Shown in pieces: positions 33,794-41,358 of a stretch of DNA of 64,000 nucleotides. A program made the position numbers and the translations under genes. Under the pieces are notes generated by a model, which searched no databases, was not told the DNA's origin, and was given only the letters and a program-made list of their open reading frames with translations. Source of the DNA: Pseudoduganella violaceinigra DSM 15887 (GTDB taxonomy: Bacteria; Pseudomonadota; Gammaproteobacteria; Burkholderiales; Burkholderiaceae_D); assembly GCF_000425385.1 (NCBI RefSeq), contig NZ_KE384356.1, forward strand, positions 124,001 to 188,000. The letters run 5' to 3'. Numbering within the stretch: position 1 is the stretch's first letter; each line of letters opens with the position of its first letter.

Positions 33794-34630
33794 ATGGATC
33801 TTGCCAAGCAAGGCGCCATGCTGTTGCTGGCCGCGCTGGCCCTGCCGGCCGCGGCACAGAATGCCGCCACCCTGATCGACCGCGCGCTGCGACTGGAACA
33901 TGGCGAAGGCGTGGCGCGCGATCCCGCCGCCGCCGCCGCGCTCTACTGCCAGGCGGCCCGCCTGGGTGCGCCCCAAGCCCAGTATGCGCTGGGCTGGATG
34001 TATGCCAACGGGCGCGGCGTCCTGCACGACGACGGCGCCGCCTGGCGCCTGTTTGCCCTGGCCGCCGAGCAAGCCCATCCGCAAGCGCAGCACATGCTGG
34101 GCCTGCTGGCCGCGGCACCGCAGGCCGCCCTGCCCGCCTGCATGGCGCCGGAGCCGGCCCTGCTGGTCGAGGCCGGTGACGCAGCAGCCGAGCTGCGCGA
34201 GGTGCCGGCCGCCCTGCGCCGGCTGGTGGAAAGGCTGGCGCCGCAGTACGAGGTGGACCCGGCCCTGGCCCTGGCCGTCATGGCCGTGGAGTCGGGCTTC
34301 AACCAGCACGCCGTCTCGCCGAAGAATGCGCGCGGGCTGATGCAGCTGATTCCCACCACCGCCAGCCGCTTTTGCGTGCTGGACGCCTTCAATCCGGAAC
34401 AGAATGTGCGCGGCGGCCTGGCCTACCTGCGCTGGCTGCTGACCCGCTTCGGCGGCGATGTGCAGCTGGCGGCGGCGGCCTATAACGCGGGCGAACAGGC
34501 GGTCGAGCAGTACGGCGGCGTGCCGCCGTATGCCGAGACGCGCGCCTACGTGCAGCGCATTGCCGCGCTGTATGGCAAGCCGGCGCATCCGATGGCGGCC
34601 GGCCCGCACAGCGCCTGCCGCCGCCAATAA
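33794..34630 (+). CDS. Lytic transglycosylase with N-terminal Sel1 repeats
   Basis: A 278-residue secreted protein with signal peptide MDLAKQGAMLLLAALALPAA. Sel1-type repeats occupy residues ~35-105 (AALYCQAARLGAPQAQYALG, AWRLFALAAEQAHPQAQHML). The SLT domain follows from ~150: VMAVESGFNQHAVSPKNARG with catalytic Glu, then GLMQLIPTTASRF and AAAYNAGEQAVEQYGGVPPY. It would cleave peptidoglycan glycan strands, perhaps to let the export complex through. It lies 38 nt after the nucleotidyltransferase stop and ends at the terminator. No strong ribosome site precedes the ATG. Confidence 0.88.
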   Translation: MDLAKQGAMLLLAALALPAAAQNAATLIDRALRLEHGEGVARDPAAAAALYCQAARLGAPQAQYALGWMYANGRGVLHDDGAAWRLFALAAEQAHPQAQHMLGLLAAAPQAALPACMAPEPALLVEAGDAAAELREVPAALRRLVERLAPQYEVDPALALAVMAVESGFNQHAVSPKNARGLMQLIPTTASRFCVLDAFNPEQNVRGGLAYLRWLLTRFGGDVQLAAAAYNAGEQAVEQYGGVPPYAETRAYVQRIAALYGKPAHPMAAGPHSACRRQ

Positions 34631-34632
34631 AA

Positions 34633-34654
34633 AAACCGCCCTTGCGGGCGGTTT
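34633..34654 (-). terminator. Rho-independent terminator
   Basis: AAACCGCCC and GGGCGGTTT form a 9-bp stem around a TTGC loop. On the minus strand a run of seven T follows, making it a strong terminator for the PEP-CTERM gene. On the plus strand only TTTCTC follows, so termination after the lytic transglycosylase is weaker but possible. Confidence 0.85.
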
Positions 34655-34673
34655 CTCGGACGGCGCGCTGCGC

Positions 34674-35540
34674 TTAAGCGGCGCGGCGGCGGCGGGCCAC
34701 GGCCACGCCCAGGATACCGAGGCCAAGCAGGGCCAGCGAACCTGGCTCAGGTACCTGGCGGGTTTGCAGGGCAAACTGGCCGCCGTTCAGGGTCAGCAGG
34801 CTGTTCGGCGGGCTCTGATGGTAATTGGCCGGCAGGCCGAAGGCGCTCAGCATGTTCGGATCCATCGGATTCGAACCATCGAGGTGGGCGTTCGAGGTGA
34901 CGAAGCCCAGGGTGAAGCCGGCCAGCAGGTCGTTACCCAGGGCATCGGTCCAGACGCCGGCCATCAGGCTGGTGGCCACGAATTGCAGCGAGATCACGCC
35001 ATTGTCCAGCGGCACGCCGTTGGCGTCGATCTGGCCACCGCCGCCCGCGAGCTGGGTGAAGGTGCCGATTTTCACGCCCGTGGTCGAACCGTAGGCGTTG
35101 GCGGAGCCGGTGCCGTAGGCGGTGCCGGGGCCGACGCCGTTCCACCAATAAAACTCCAGGGTGCCGCCGGCATTGAAGGTGAAGTTGCCGCCCAGGTTGC
35201 CGCTACCGGTACCGCCCACATAGCGGGCAGTCAGCTGCTGGTTGAAGTTCAAGGGCAGGGACGCACCGGCGTTGATGGTCTTGATGTTGAAGAAGCCATT
35301 GTCGGTAAAGGTGAACGGTGCGCCAGGTGCCGGGCCGCCAGGAATGGTGTTCTGGATGAAGCTCGCACCATTGAAGTTCAGGTTGTCGATACCGGCCGTG
35401 TTGATCGGGGCGCCCAGCGGCTGCAGGTTCAAACGCCAGTCGTCGAGCTGGGCTGCTTGTGCTGCATTGCTGAACAGTGCAGCGCCGGCCAGGGCAATCC
35501 CGCCCAGTACCGAATACAACTTAGTCATGGTGGTTTTCAC
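34674..35540 (-). CDS. PEP-CTERM sorting-domain protein
   Basis: A 288-residue exported protein starting at the GTG at 35540 (AAGGAG 8 nt upstream; ATG at 35528 is an alternative). A signal peptide (KLYSVLGGIALAGAALFSNA) precedes a Gly/Asn/Thr-rich mature region, AQLDDWRLNLQPLGAPINTA onward. The tripartite sorting signal at the C-terminus is complete: VPEPGS, the hydrophobic LALLGLGILGVAVA, then RRRRAA. Exosortase A should cleave at the PEP motif. The mature sequence recalls flocculation-associated PEP-CTERM proteins (PepA type), but I am not certain. It has a sigma-54 promoter and a strong terminator, so it is a single-gene unit. Confidence 0.93.
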   Translation of the reverse strand: MKTTMTKLYSVLGGIALAGAALFSNAAQAAQLDDWRLNLQPLGAPINTAGIDNLNFNGASFIQNTIPGGPAPGAPFTFTDNGFFNIKTINAGASLPLNFNQQLTARYVGGTGSGNLGGNFTFNAGGTLEFYWWNGVGPGTAYGTGSANAYGSTTGVKIGTFTQLAGGGGQIDANGVPLDNGVISLQFVATSLMAGVWTDALGNDLLAGFTLGFVTSNAHLDGSNPMDPNMLSAFGLPANYHQSPPNSLLTLNGGQFALQTRQVPEPGSLALLGLGILGVAVARRRRAA

Positions 35541-35593
35541 TATCTGTTCTCCTTGGATTCACATCGTATGTAGCGTTCTACATCCAAGTACGT

Positions 35594-35609
35594 AGCAGCT
35601 TCCGTGCCA
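35594..35609 (-). promoter_or_regulatory. Sigma-54 (-24/-12) promoter of the PEP-CTERM gene
   Basis: On the minus strand the sequence is TGGCACGGAAGCTGCT, 11 of 12 defined consensus positions, including a perfect -24 box. It ends 53 nt before the GTG at 35540. A 9-bp inverted repeat (TTTTTACAG at 35626, CTGTAAAAA at 35671) lies upstream and is a candidate activator site. Confidence 0.8.
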
Positions 35610-35688
35610 CTGCTCTAAGTCATTGTTTTTACAGTGTTTGCAAATGGACAACATGAAAAATCACGCGATCCTGTAAAAATCTCCGACA

Positions 35689-36762
35689 TTAGTTGCGTAA
35701 GAGTACTGACAGCGGCTTGCGAATCGAACGCGCCGCCGGTGCCGGCCCCGCGCCGATGCGCGCCATAAACACAGGGAAACCGTCGTTTCCAGCCATCATT
35801 GCTGTGCGCGGCCGCAGGGCCTTGGCGGCGTCGACGATGGCGCGCACCCGGGTGAAATCCTCGCGCCCGGCGTCCAGGTAGCGCGCAAAAATCAGCGGCG
35901 TCATTTCCGGCTGCATGAAGAAACCGAGCCGGGTGGCGGTCAGCCAGAAGCGCTGCACGGCGCGCCCGCCGGCCACATAATCGTCGATGCTGCGCAGCGG
36001 CTGGTCCGCCAGCAGCACCACGTGGGCCGCGCAGGCCAGGCCGGGCAGCAAATCCATCTGCAGCCGCGCCGCCGACGTGCCGAGGATGGCATTCATGCGC
36101 GCCATGCGCTGCCAGCTCTGCATGGCCCAGTGCATCAGCTTGAGGGTGGCGTTGTCCACCCCCAGCGCCTGGTCCGGCACCTTGGTCTCGCTGAACTGCT
36201 TGCCCCAGTCGATGATGCGGGCATGCACCTCGTAGGCTTCCGGCATGGTCAGGCGCAGCTTGGCGTTGTGGAACATCAGGCGCGCCGCTTGCCAGCGCTC
36301 GCCGAAGGTCGACAGCCAGCGCAGCCGGTAGCCGGGCCCCACCGCCGCTTCCAGCTCGCGCCGCTGCGCGTCGCTCAAGGGCGTGGTGCGCATCGGGCGG
36401 CGCTGCACCGAGCGGCGCGGAATGGCGTCCAGCAAGGCACTGGGCACGATGGCCGGATCGGGGCTGAAGCGCACGTCGAAGGCGCAGCGGGTCCGGTCTT
36501 TCTCGTCAGCAAGTTGGCGCCGTGTGCAGTGCGTCGCCAGCCCATGGGCGGTGGCGGCGATGGCCATGGTTTCCAGCAGCGCGCCAAAGGCCAGCTGGCT
36601 GCTGTGGCCGTCGAGGTCGTAGACCGTGTCGGCGCTGGTGTCGTGGCCGTAGACCACCACGTGGTCCGGGCCGGCGATCTCGAATTCGTGCGATTGCACA
36701 TTGTCGCCGCTGGGCGCCCAGCGCGCCAGGTCGAGGATGCTTTCCAGGGTTTGTCGGTTCAT
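35689..36762 (-). CDS. Nitroreductase-like protein (third gene of the FeeM/ThiF trio)
   Basis: A 357-residue protein with nitroreductase-fold features: MNRQTLESILDLARWAPSGD at the N-terminus (ARWAPSGDN being the FMN-binding element) and GALLETMAIAATAHGLAT near residue 63. RRSVQRRPMRTTPLSD and WLTATRLGFFMQPEMTPLIF follow. It would be an FMN-dependent oxidoreductase, perhaps modifying the product of the preceding two genes. The ATG at 36762 overlaps the ThiF-like stop as ATGA, which fixes the start inside a longer frame. Confidence 0.82.
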   Translation of the reverse strand: MNRQTLESILDLARWAPSGDNVQSHEFEIAGPDHVVVYGHDTSADTVYDLDGHSSQLAFGALLETMAIAATAHGLATHCTRRQLADEKDRTRCAFDVRFSPDPAIVPSALLDAIPRRSVQRRPMRTTPLSDAQRRELEAAVGPGYRLRWLSTFGERWQAARLMFHNAKLRLTMPEAYEVHARIIDWGKQFSETKVPDQALGVDNATLKLMHWAMQSWQRMARMNAILGTSAARLQMDLLPGLACAAHVVLLADQPLRSIDDYVAGGRAVQRFWLTATRLGFFMQPEMTPLIFARYLDAGREDFTRVRAIVDAAKALRPRTAMMAGNDGFPVFMARIGAGPAPAARSIRKPLSVLLRN

Positions 36763-37643
36763 GCCGTCTCCAAGGCGCGCGCATAGACGCGGCGCCCGAT
36801 TGCCAGCGCCAAGCTCTGCAGGGGGTTGCGGTGGCCGCCGGGGCGCCAGGTGCGCACCAGCTTGTCGCGGTAGGCGTCGTACTGGAAACCGCGCGGCGCG
36901 CACAGCAGTTCGCCGCGCCCCAGCAGGATCTTCAGCGCCTGGGTGGCGGCGATGCCGGCGCACAGCTGGCAGGCCATGATGGTCGAGGGGCCGCGCCGTT
37001 CCTTCAGGTTGACGGCCTGCGGCCACACCAGGTAGGGCCGGTGCAGGCCGGCCGGCGCCAGGCCGATCAGAAAGCGCAGCGCCTTGTCCAGCTCGGGCAG
37101 GTCGCCCCAGCCGAAATACTCTTCAAAGCTCATGCGGCCAGGCAGGAAATTCAGGCAGGCCGCGCCGATGCCCAGCGGCGCCACCGTGGTGGCCGGGATG
37201 GCGCGCGCCGTGCACTGGTTGAACAGCATCTGGCGCGTGGCGAAGACGAAGAAATCGAGGCCATCGACATACAGGTCGACGCCGGACAGGAAGGCCTCGA
37301 GATTGCCCTCGTTGACGCCTTCCTTGAAGAGGCGGATATCGAGCTCGGGATTGATATCGCGCGCCATGCGCGCCGCCACGTCCACCTTGGGCAGGCCGAC
37401 GGTGGACATGAAGGCCGCGGCCTGGCGGTTGAAGTTGGGAATATCGTAGGTGTCGAAGTCGGCCACGTGGAAGGCGCCCACGCCCAGGCGCGCCAGGGTC
37501 AGCAGGTGGACGGCGCCCACCCCGCCCATGCCGGCAATGGCAATGCGCTTGCCGCGCAGCACTTGCTGCTCGTCCGGCGTGACCCAGCCGATATTGCGGC
37601 CAAAGGCCTGCTCGTAGGAAAAGACCGGCGCCATGGCAGTCAT
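36759..37643 (-). CDS. ThiF/MoeB/UBA-type adenylyltransferase
   Basis: A 294-residue E1-like protein. The nucleotide-binding region GKRIAIAGMGGVGAVHLLTL lies near residue 30, followed by FHVADFDTYDIPNFNRQAAA, the D-x-D-x-x-x-x-x-N-x-x-R-Q signature. DGLDFFVFATRQMLFNQC and a late LCAGIAATQALKILLG complete the fold. Such proteins adenylate a C-terminal carboxylate, usually of a beta-grasp protein or peptide. The conserved zinc Cys pairs of MoeB are not evident. It is joined by ATGA overlaps to the FeeM-like gene upstream and the nitroreductase-like gene downstream. Confidence 0.88.
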   Translation of the reverse strand: MTAMAPVFSYEQAFGRNIGWVTPDEQQVLRGKRIAIAGMGGVGAVHLLTLARLGVGAFHVADFDTYDIPNFNRQAAAFMSTVGLPKVDVAARMARDINPELDIRLFKEGVNEGNLEAFLSGVDLYVDGLDFFVFATRQMLFNQCTARAIPATTVAPLGIGAACLNFLPGRMSFEEYFGWGDLPELDKALRFLIGLAPAGLHRPYLVWPQAVNLKERRGPSTIMACQLCAGIAATQALKILLGRGELLCAPRGFQYDAYRDKLVRTWRPGGHRNPLQSLALAIGRRVYARALETA

Positions 37644-38392
37644 TGGATATTCTTCAAGCGTTGCAGGATGCCCTGTTCCTCGCGCGGGGAATAAAACATC
37701 GCGTAAAAGGAACGCTCGGCGGCCGCCGCGGCGGCGCCCTTGCCGCCCACGCGCTGCACTTCCCGCGTGACGAAGTCCAGGTCGACCACCAGCAGATAGG
37801 CGGGGGCATCGACGCGCGGGTTGGTGCGCAATTCGCCCAGGCGCTGGAAGCCCAGCATGGTTTCGTAGAAGCGGCGGTGGCGCGGGTTGATTTCGATAAA
37901 GATGTGTGTGCAGTTGTGCAAGTCCCGCGCATACATCACGGCCAGGTGGAAGAGCGAGGCCATCTGCTCCTTGGTGCCCTCGCTGTCGAAGGCCAGTTTG
38001 GTGATTTCGCACACGCGCGCACCCTTGGCGCGGTAGGCATCGACTTCCGGCTTGAAGATCTCGTCGGCCATGATGCCGATCTCGGAATCGATGCCCAGCG
38101 TGAGCGTGCCCACCACCTCGCCCTGGTTACTGGCCGACAATGTAATCCGGTTGGGGTCGTCGGACAGTTTGTGCGTGCCCGAATAACCGCGCCAGGAGTA
38201 CATTTTGTTGATCAGCAGACTTGCTTTGCTGCGGCCTTCCAGGGTGTCTATCATGCGTATACCAAATGACTTCTCATCGGTAACCAAGTCCTCCATGTCA
38301 GCAGGCAGCTGGTCTTCGATTGTGGCGCGCGCATGTTTGTCGCTTGCGCGGGCCTGGGCCTCACGCTCGACAGGAGTGACTAAACTATTCAT
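37640..38392 (-). CDS. N-acyl amino acid synthase FeeM-like acyltransferase
   Basis: A 250-residue GNAT-fold protein starting at ATG 38392 with GGAGGA 7 nt upstream; a GTG at 38410 was rejected. The core has NRITLSASNQGEVVGTLTLG, ARVCEITKLAFDSEGTKEQM and CTHIFIEINPRHRRFYETML, the pattern of FeeM-like and exosortase-associated acyltransferases that take acyl-ACP. It would make a long-chain N-acyl amino acid or similar product in the cytoplasm. The next two genes overlap it, suggesting sequential modification of its product. An ACP encoded at 52.5 kb could be the donor. Confidence 0.85.
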   Translation of the reverse strand: MNSLVTPVEREAQARASDKHARATIEDQLPADMEDLVTDEKSFGIRMIDTLEGRSKASLLINKMYSWRGYSGTHKLSDDPNRITLSASNQGEVVGTLTLGIDSEIGIMADEIFKPEVDAYRAKGARVCEITKLAFDSEGTKEQMASLFHLAVMYARDLHNCTHIFIEINPRHRRFYETMLGFQRLGELRTNPRVDAPAYLLVVDLDFVTREVQRVGGKGAAAAAAERSFYAMFYSPREEQGILQRLKNIQ

Positions 38393-38480
38393 CGTTTCCT
38401 CCTCCGGCACCGTGACCTCCGTCGGTACCGATAGGCCTGGTTTGCGGCGCGGGGGCCAGGCTCATCCGTTCAATAATAGG

Positions 38481-41255
38481 TCATTCAAGTTGCCTCAGCA
38501 ATGCGCGTGCGCTATCGTGCTCAGCAAACCGATTGCCATTTGCTAAGGCCGTCTGCAACTCTTTTTTGGCCAATAACTTTTCCCCGTTCTTGCTCAAGGC
38601 AAGAGCCAGGTGGTAGCGGATCTCCCCCGCCTGCGGCGCCAATCCGACCGCCTTGCGCAGTAGTGGAATACTGCGTTCGAGCTGGCCTTGCTCGGCCAGG
38701 ATCCAGCCCAGGGTGTCGACCACGGCCGGATTGTCCTTGTCCAGCTGGAAGGCGCGCTCGGCCATCGTCAGCGCGCGCGGATCCTGCTGGTACTGGTAAG
38801 CCAGGGCCAGGTTGTTGAGCGCCGGCACCGCCTTGGGATATACCTTGAGCACCTCTTCCAGTTCGGCACTGGCTTTCTTGTAGTCCTTGTTGTTCAGGCT
38901 TACGCCCGCCGTGTACAGCAGCGCGACCGGGTCCTGCGGATGGGCCGCCTGCCATTGCGCCACGCGCGCATCGCCTTCGCGTCCGCGGCCTTGCTGGCGC
39001 ATCAGCTCGGCGAGCTTGACCACCAGCTCGCCGGACTGGCCGCGCTGCCAGGCTTGCTCATAGGCCGCCAGCGCCTGCGCATTCTGCTTTTGCGCCAGCA
39101 GCACATCGCCTTCCAGCACCCAGGCCGTGGCGGCGCCGGGATTGAGTTTCTGCGCCTTGCGCAGCAGCGCCAGGCTGTCGGCCGCGCGCCCGGCATCGAG
39201 CTGCAGGGCGGCCAGCTGCAGCAGGGCGCCGGCGTTGTCCGGTTCCAGCGCCAACGCGCGCCGCACATCGTCCAGGGCGGCGCCCTTTTGCTTTAGCTGC
39301 AGGTGCACATTGGCCATGCGCAAATGCGGCAGGGCCGCCTTGGGCTGCACCGCCGCCAGCTTGGTCAGATTGTCCAGGGCGCCGGCGCCGTCGCCCGTTT
39401 CCAGCTGGGCCTTGGCCAGCATGTCGAGCAGCACGGCGTTGTCGCCATGTTCGACCTGCAACTTGCGCAGCAGGGCGACCGCCTTCGCCCCCTCGCCGCG
39501 CGCCAGCAGGAATTCGCCCAGGCGCAGCGCCGGCACCGGGTCGGACGGATGGCTGGCCACGGCTTGCTCGAGCAGGCTGCGCACCTGCTCGGGCTGGTTC
39601 AGGGCGGCCGCCACCTGGGCCAGGGCCATCTGGGCGTCCAGGTTGTTCGGCTCGCGCTCCAGCAGGCCCTGCAGCAGGGCCCGCGCGGCCGCCGGGTCCT
39701 TGTCCTGCATCGCCATTTCCGCCAGGGCCGACACCGCCGCGTAGGAGGCCGGCGCGGCAGCCACCGCCTCGGTGAACGCTTGCTTGGCGGCGGCACGCTG
39801 CTTCTGTGCCAGCAGCACGCGGCCGCGCAGGATCAGGTAATCGGCTTCCTTGCCGTGGGCGGCGGCCGCCTTGTCCAGCACTTTCAGGGCCGGGCCCGGT
39901 TTGCCGATGGCCAGCAGGGTGCGCCCCAGCGTCATGGTGGCCGGCAGGTTGGCGCTGTCGAGCGCCACCGCCCGCTCCAGCTCGGCCAGTCCGCGCGCCT
40001 GCTGGCCTTGCGCCAGCAAGGCCGTGCCCAGCGAGCTGCGGAACAGGGCGTTGTCCGGTTGCTGGGCCACCGCCTGTTCCAGCAGGGCCACCGCTTCCGG
40101 CCACTCCTTCAGGCGGATATGGGCCTGGCCGGCGATTTCCAGCACGGCCACATCCGCGCCGGGCACGCCCAGCAAAGGGTGCAGGGTTTCCAGGCAGGCG
40201 GCGGGCTGGTCCAGGCGCAGCAGGGACAGGCCGAGCAGCTTGCGCGCGGTGGCGTTGTCCGGGTAGCTGGCCAGGTATTTGCGCAAGTCCTGCTCGGCGC
40301 GTTTGTAATTGCCCAATTCGAGATTGCTCATGCCGGAGATGAGGACGCTCGGCATGTGGTCCGGCGCATCCTTGAGCACGGCCTGCACCTGGTCGCGCGC
40401 CACACTGAACTGGCGCTGGGCGAAGCTCATGGCCGCCTCGGTATAGGCCACCAGCAGGGGCTGGGCGCCCGCCTTGCGCGCCGCCGCCATGCTGGCGCGC
40501 GCCTGCTGGAAATTGCCGGTGGCAATTTCCAGCACGGCTTTTTCCAGATGGGCACTGCGGTGGCCCGGCTGCAGGCGCACCACTTCCGTATAGGCCTTGA
40601 GCGCTTCCTGGGGACGGTTGAGGCCGCGCATCAGCTCCCCCTTGAAGCTGAGCGAGGCAATATTGCCCGGTTCGCTGGCCAGGGCGGCGTCGGCCAGACG
40701 CTCGGCCTGCGCCGTATCGCCGCTGCTGGCGGCATGGCGCGCCAGGCCGGTCAGGGCGTCGGCATTCTTCGGCTGCAACGCCAGCGCCGCGTCGAACATG
40801 GTGCGCGCCTCGGGCAGCTTCTTCAGGCCCAGCAGGGCGAGGCCGCGCCGCGCCCGCAGCGCCGCGCTGGCGTCGAGCACCTTGGTATCGTCCAGGACTT
40901 GCTTGAAGGCGCCGCGCGCCAGCAGAATGTCGGCCAGCAGCACCAGCGCTTCCTCCTGCGGGTGGTGCAGGGCCAGCGCGCGCCGCGCTTCCTTTTCCGC
41001 CGTATCGAATTCTTCCAGCTCGAAGCAGACGCGCGCCAGCAGGAAGCGCGCTGCGGCATTGTCGGGCGCCTGCTGCAGCGCATTGCGCAGCTGGATCTGC
41101 GCCGCCTTGCGCTCGCCGTGCTGGTACTGGCTGTGCGCCTCGGCCAGCAGCTGCTCGGCGCTCTGCTGCTGGCAGCCGGCCAAGCTTCCCGCCAGCAGGC
41201 TGGCGGAGAAGGCCACGGCTGCCGCCATGGCCAGAGATGGTACGCGGGTCGCCAT
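38481..41255 (-). CDS. prsT: XrtA/PEP-CTERM system TPR-repeat lipoprotein PrsT (copy 2)
   Basis: A 924-residue lipoprotein. The signal peptide ends in the lipobox LAGSLAGC (Cys near residue 28). QQQSAEQLLAEAHSQYQHGE begins a run of about 20 TPR-like repeats to the end, with helical pairs such as AARFLLARVCFELEEFDTAE and PALNNLALAYQYQQDPRALT. Length and architecture match PrsT, a conserved TPR partner of PrsK/PrsR in exosortase A systems, probably a periplasmic or outer-membrane assembly scaffold. It lies 103 nt downstream of a second, similar gene and 88 nt upstream of the FeeM-like gene. Confidence 0.9.
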   Translation of the reverse strand: MATRVPSLAMAAAVAFSASLLAGSLAGCQQQSAEQLLAEAHSQYQHGERKAAQIQLRNALQQAPDNAAARFLLARVCFELEEFDTAEKEARRALALHHPQEEALVLLADILLARGAFKQVLDDTKVLDASAALRARRGLALLGLKKLPEARTMFDAALALQPKNADALTGLARHAASSGDTAQAERLADAALASEPGNIASLSFKGELMRGLNRPQEALKAYTEVVRLQPGHRSAHLEKAVLEIATGNFQQARASMAAARKAGAQPLLVAYTEAAMSFAQRQFSVARDQVQAVLKDAPDHMPSVLISGMSNLELGNYKRAEQDLRKYLASYPDNATARKLLGLSLLRLDQPAACLETLHPLLGVPGADVAVLEIAGQAHIRLKEWPEAVALLEQAVAQQPDNALFRSSLGTALLAQGQQARGLAELERAVALDSANLPATMTLGRTLLAIGKPGPALKVLDKAAAAHGKEADYLILRGRVLLAQKQRAAAKQAFTEAVAAAPASYAAVSALAEMAMQDKDPAAARALLQGLLEREPNNLDAQMALAQVAAALNQPEQVRSLLEQAVASHPSDPVPALRLGEFLLARGEGAKAVALLRKLQVEHGDNAVLLDMLAKAQLETGDGAGALDNLTKLAAVQPKAALPHLRMANVHLQLKQKGAALDDVRRALALEPDNAGALLQLAALQLDAGRAADSLALLRKAQKLNPGAATAWVLEGDVLLAQKQNAQALAAYEQAWQRGQSGELVVKLAELMRQQGRGREGDARVAQWQAAHPQDPVALLYTAGVSLNNKDYKKASAELEEVLKVYPKAVPALNNLALAYQYQQDPRALTMAERAFQLDKDNPAVVDTLGWILAEQGQLERSIPLLRKAVGLAPQAGEIRYHLALALSKNGEKLLAKKELQTALANGNRFAEHDSARALLRQLE

Positions 41256-41358
41256 GTTCGTCTACTGTAAAAATTGCTAACAGATAGATGGTGGCACGGT
41301 CCCGCTTGCCTTGCAATACTTACAAGATGATTGTTGTAAATTTATTGGTGTAACTTCA

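Noticed and set aside
39303..41270. Long plus-strand open frames opposite the PrsT copies (also 41311-44097)
   Set aside because: These reflect the GC-rich codon pattern of the TPR genes; the translated sequence is repetitive Gly/His/Arg/Gln-rich with no signal peptide or domain.
41292..41310. TGGCACGGTCCCGCTTGC, a sigma-54-like element on the plus strand
   Set aside because: The GG-to-GC distance is wrong for a -24/-12 promoter and it points into the 3' end of prsT copy 1.
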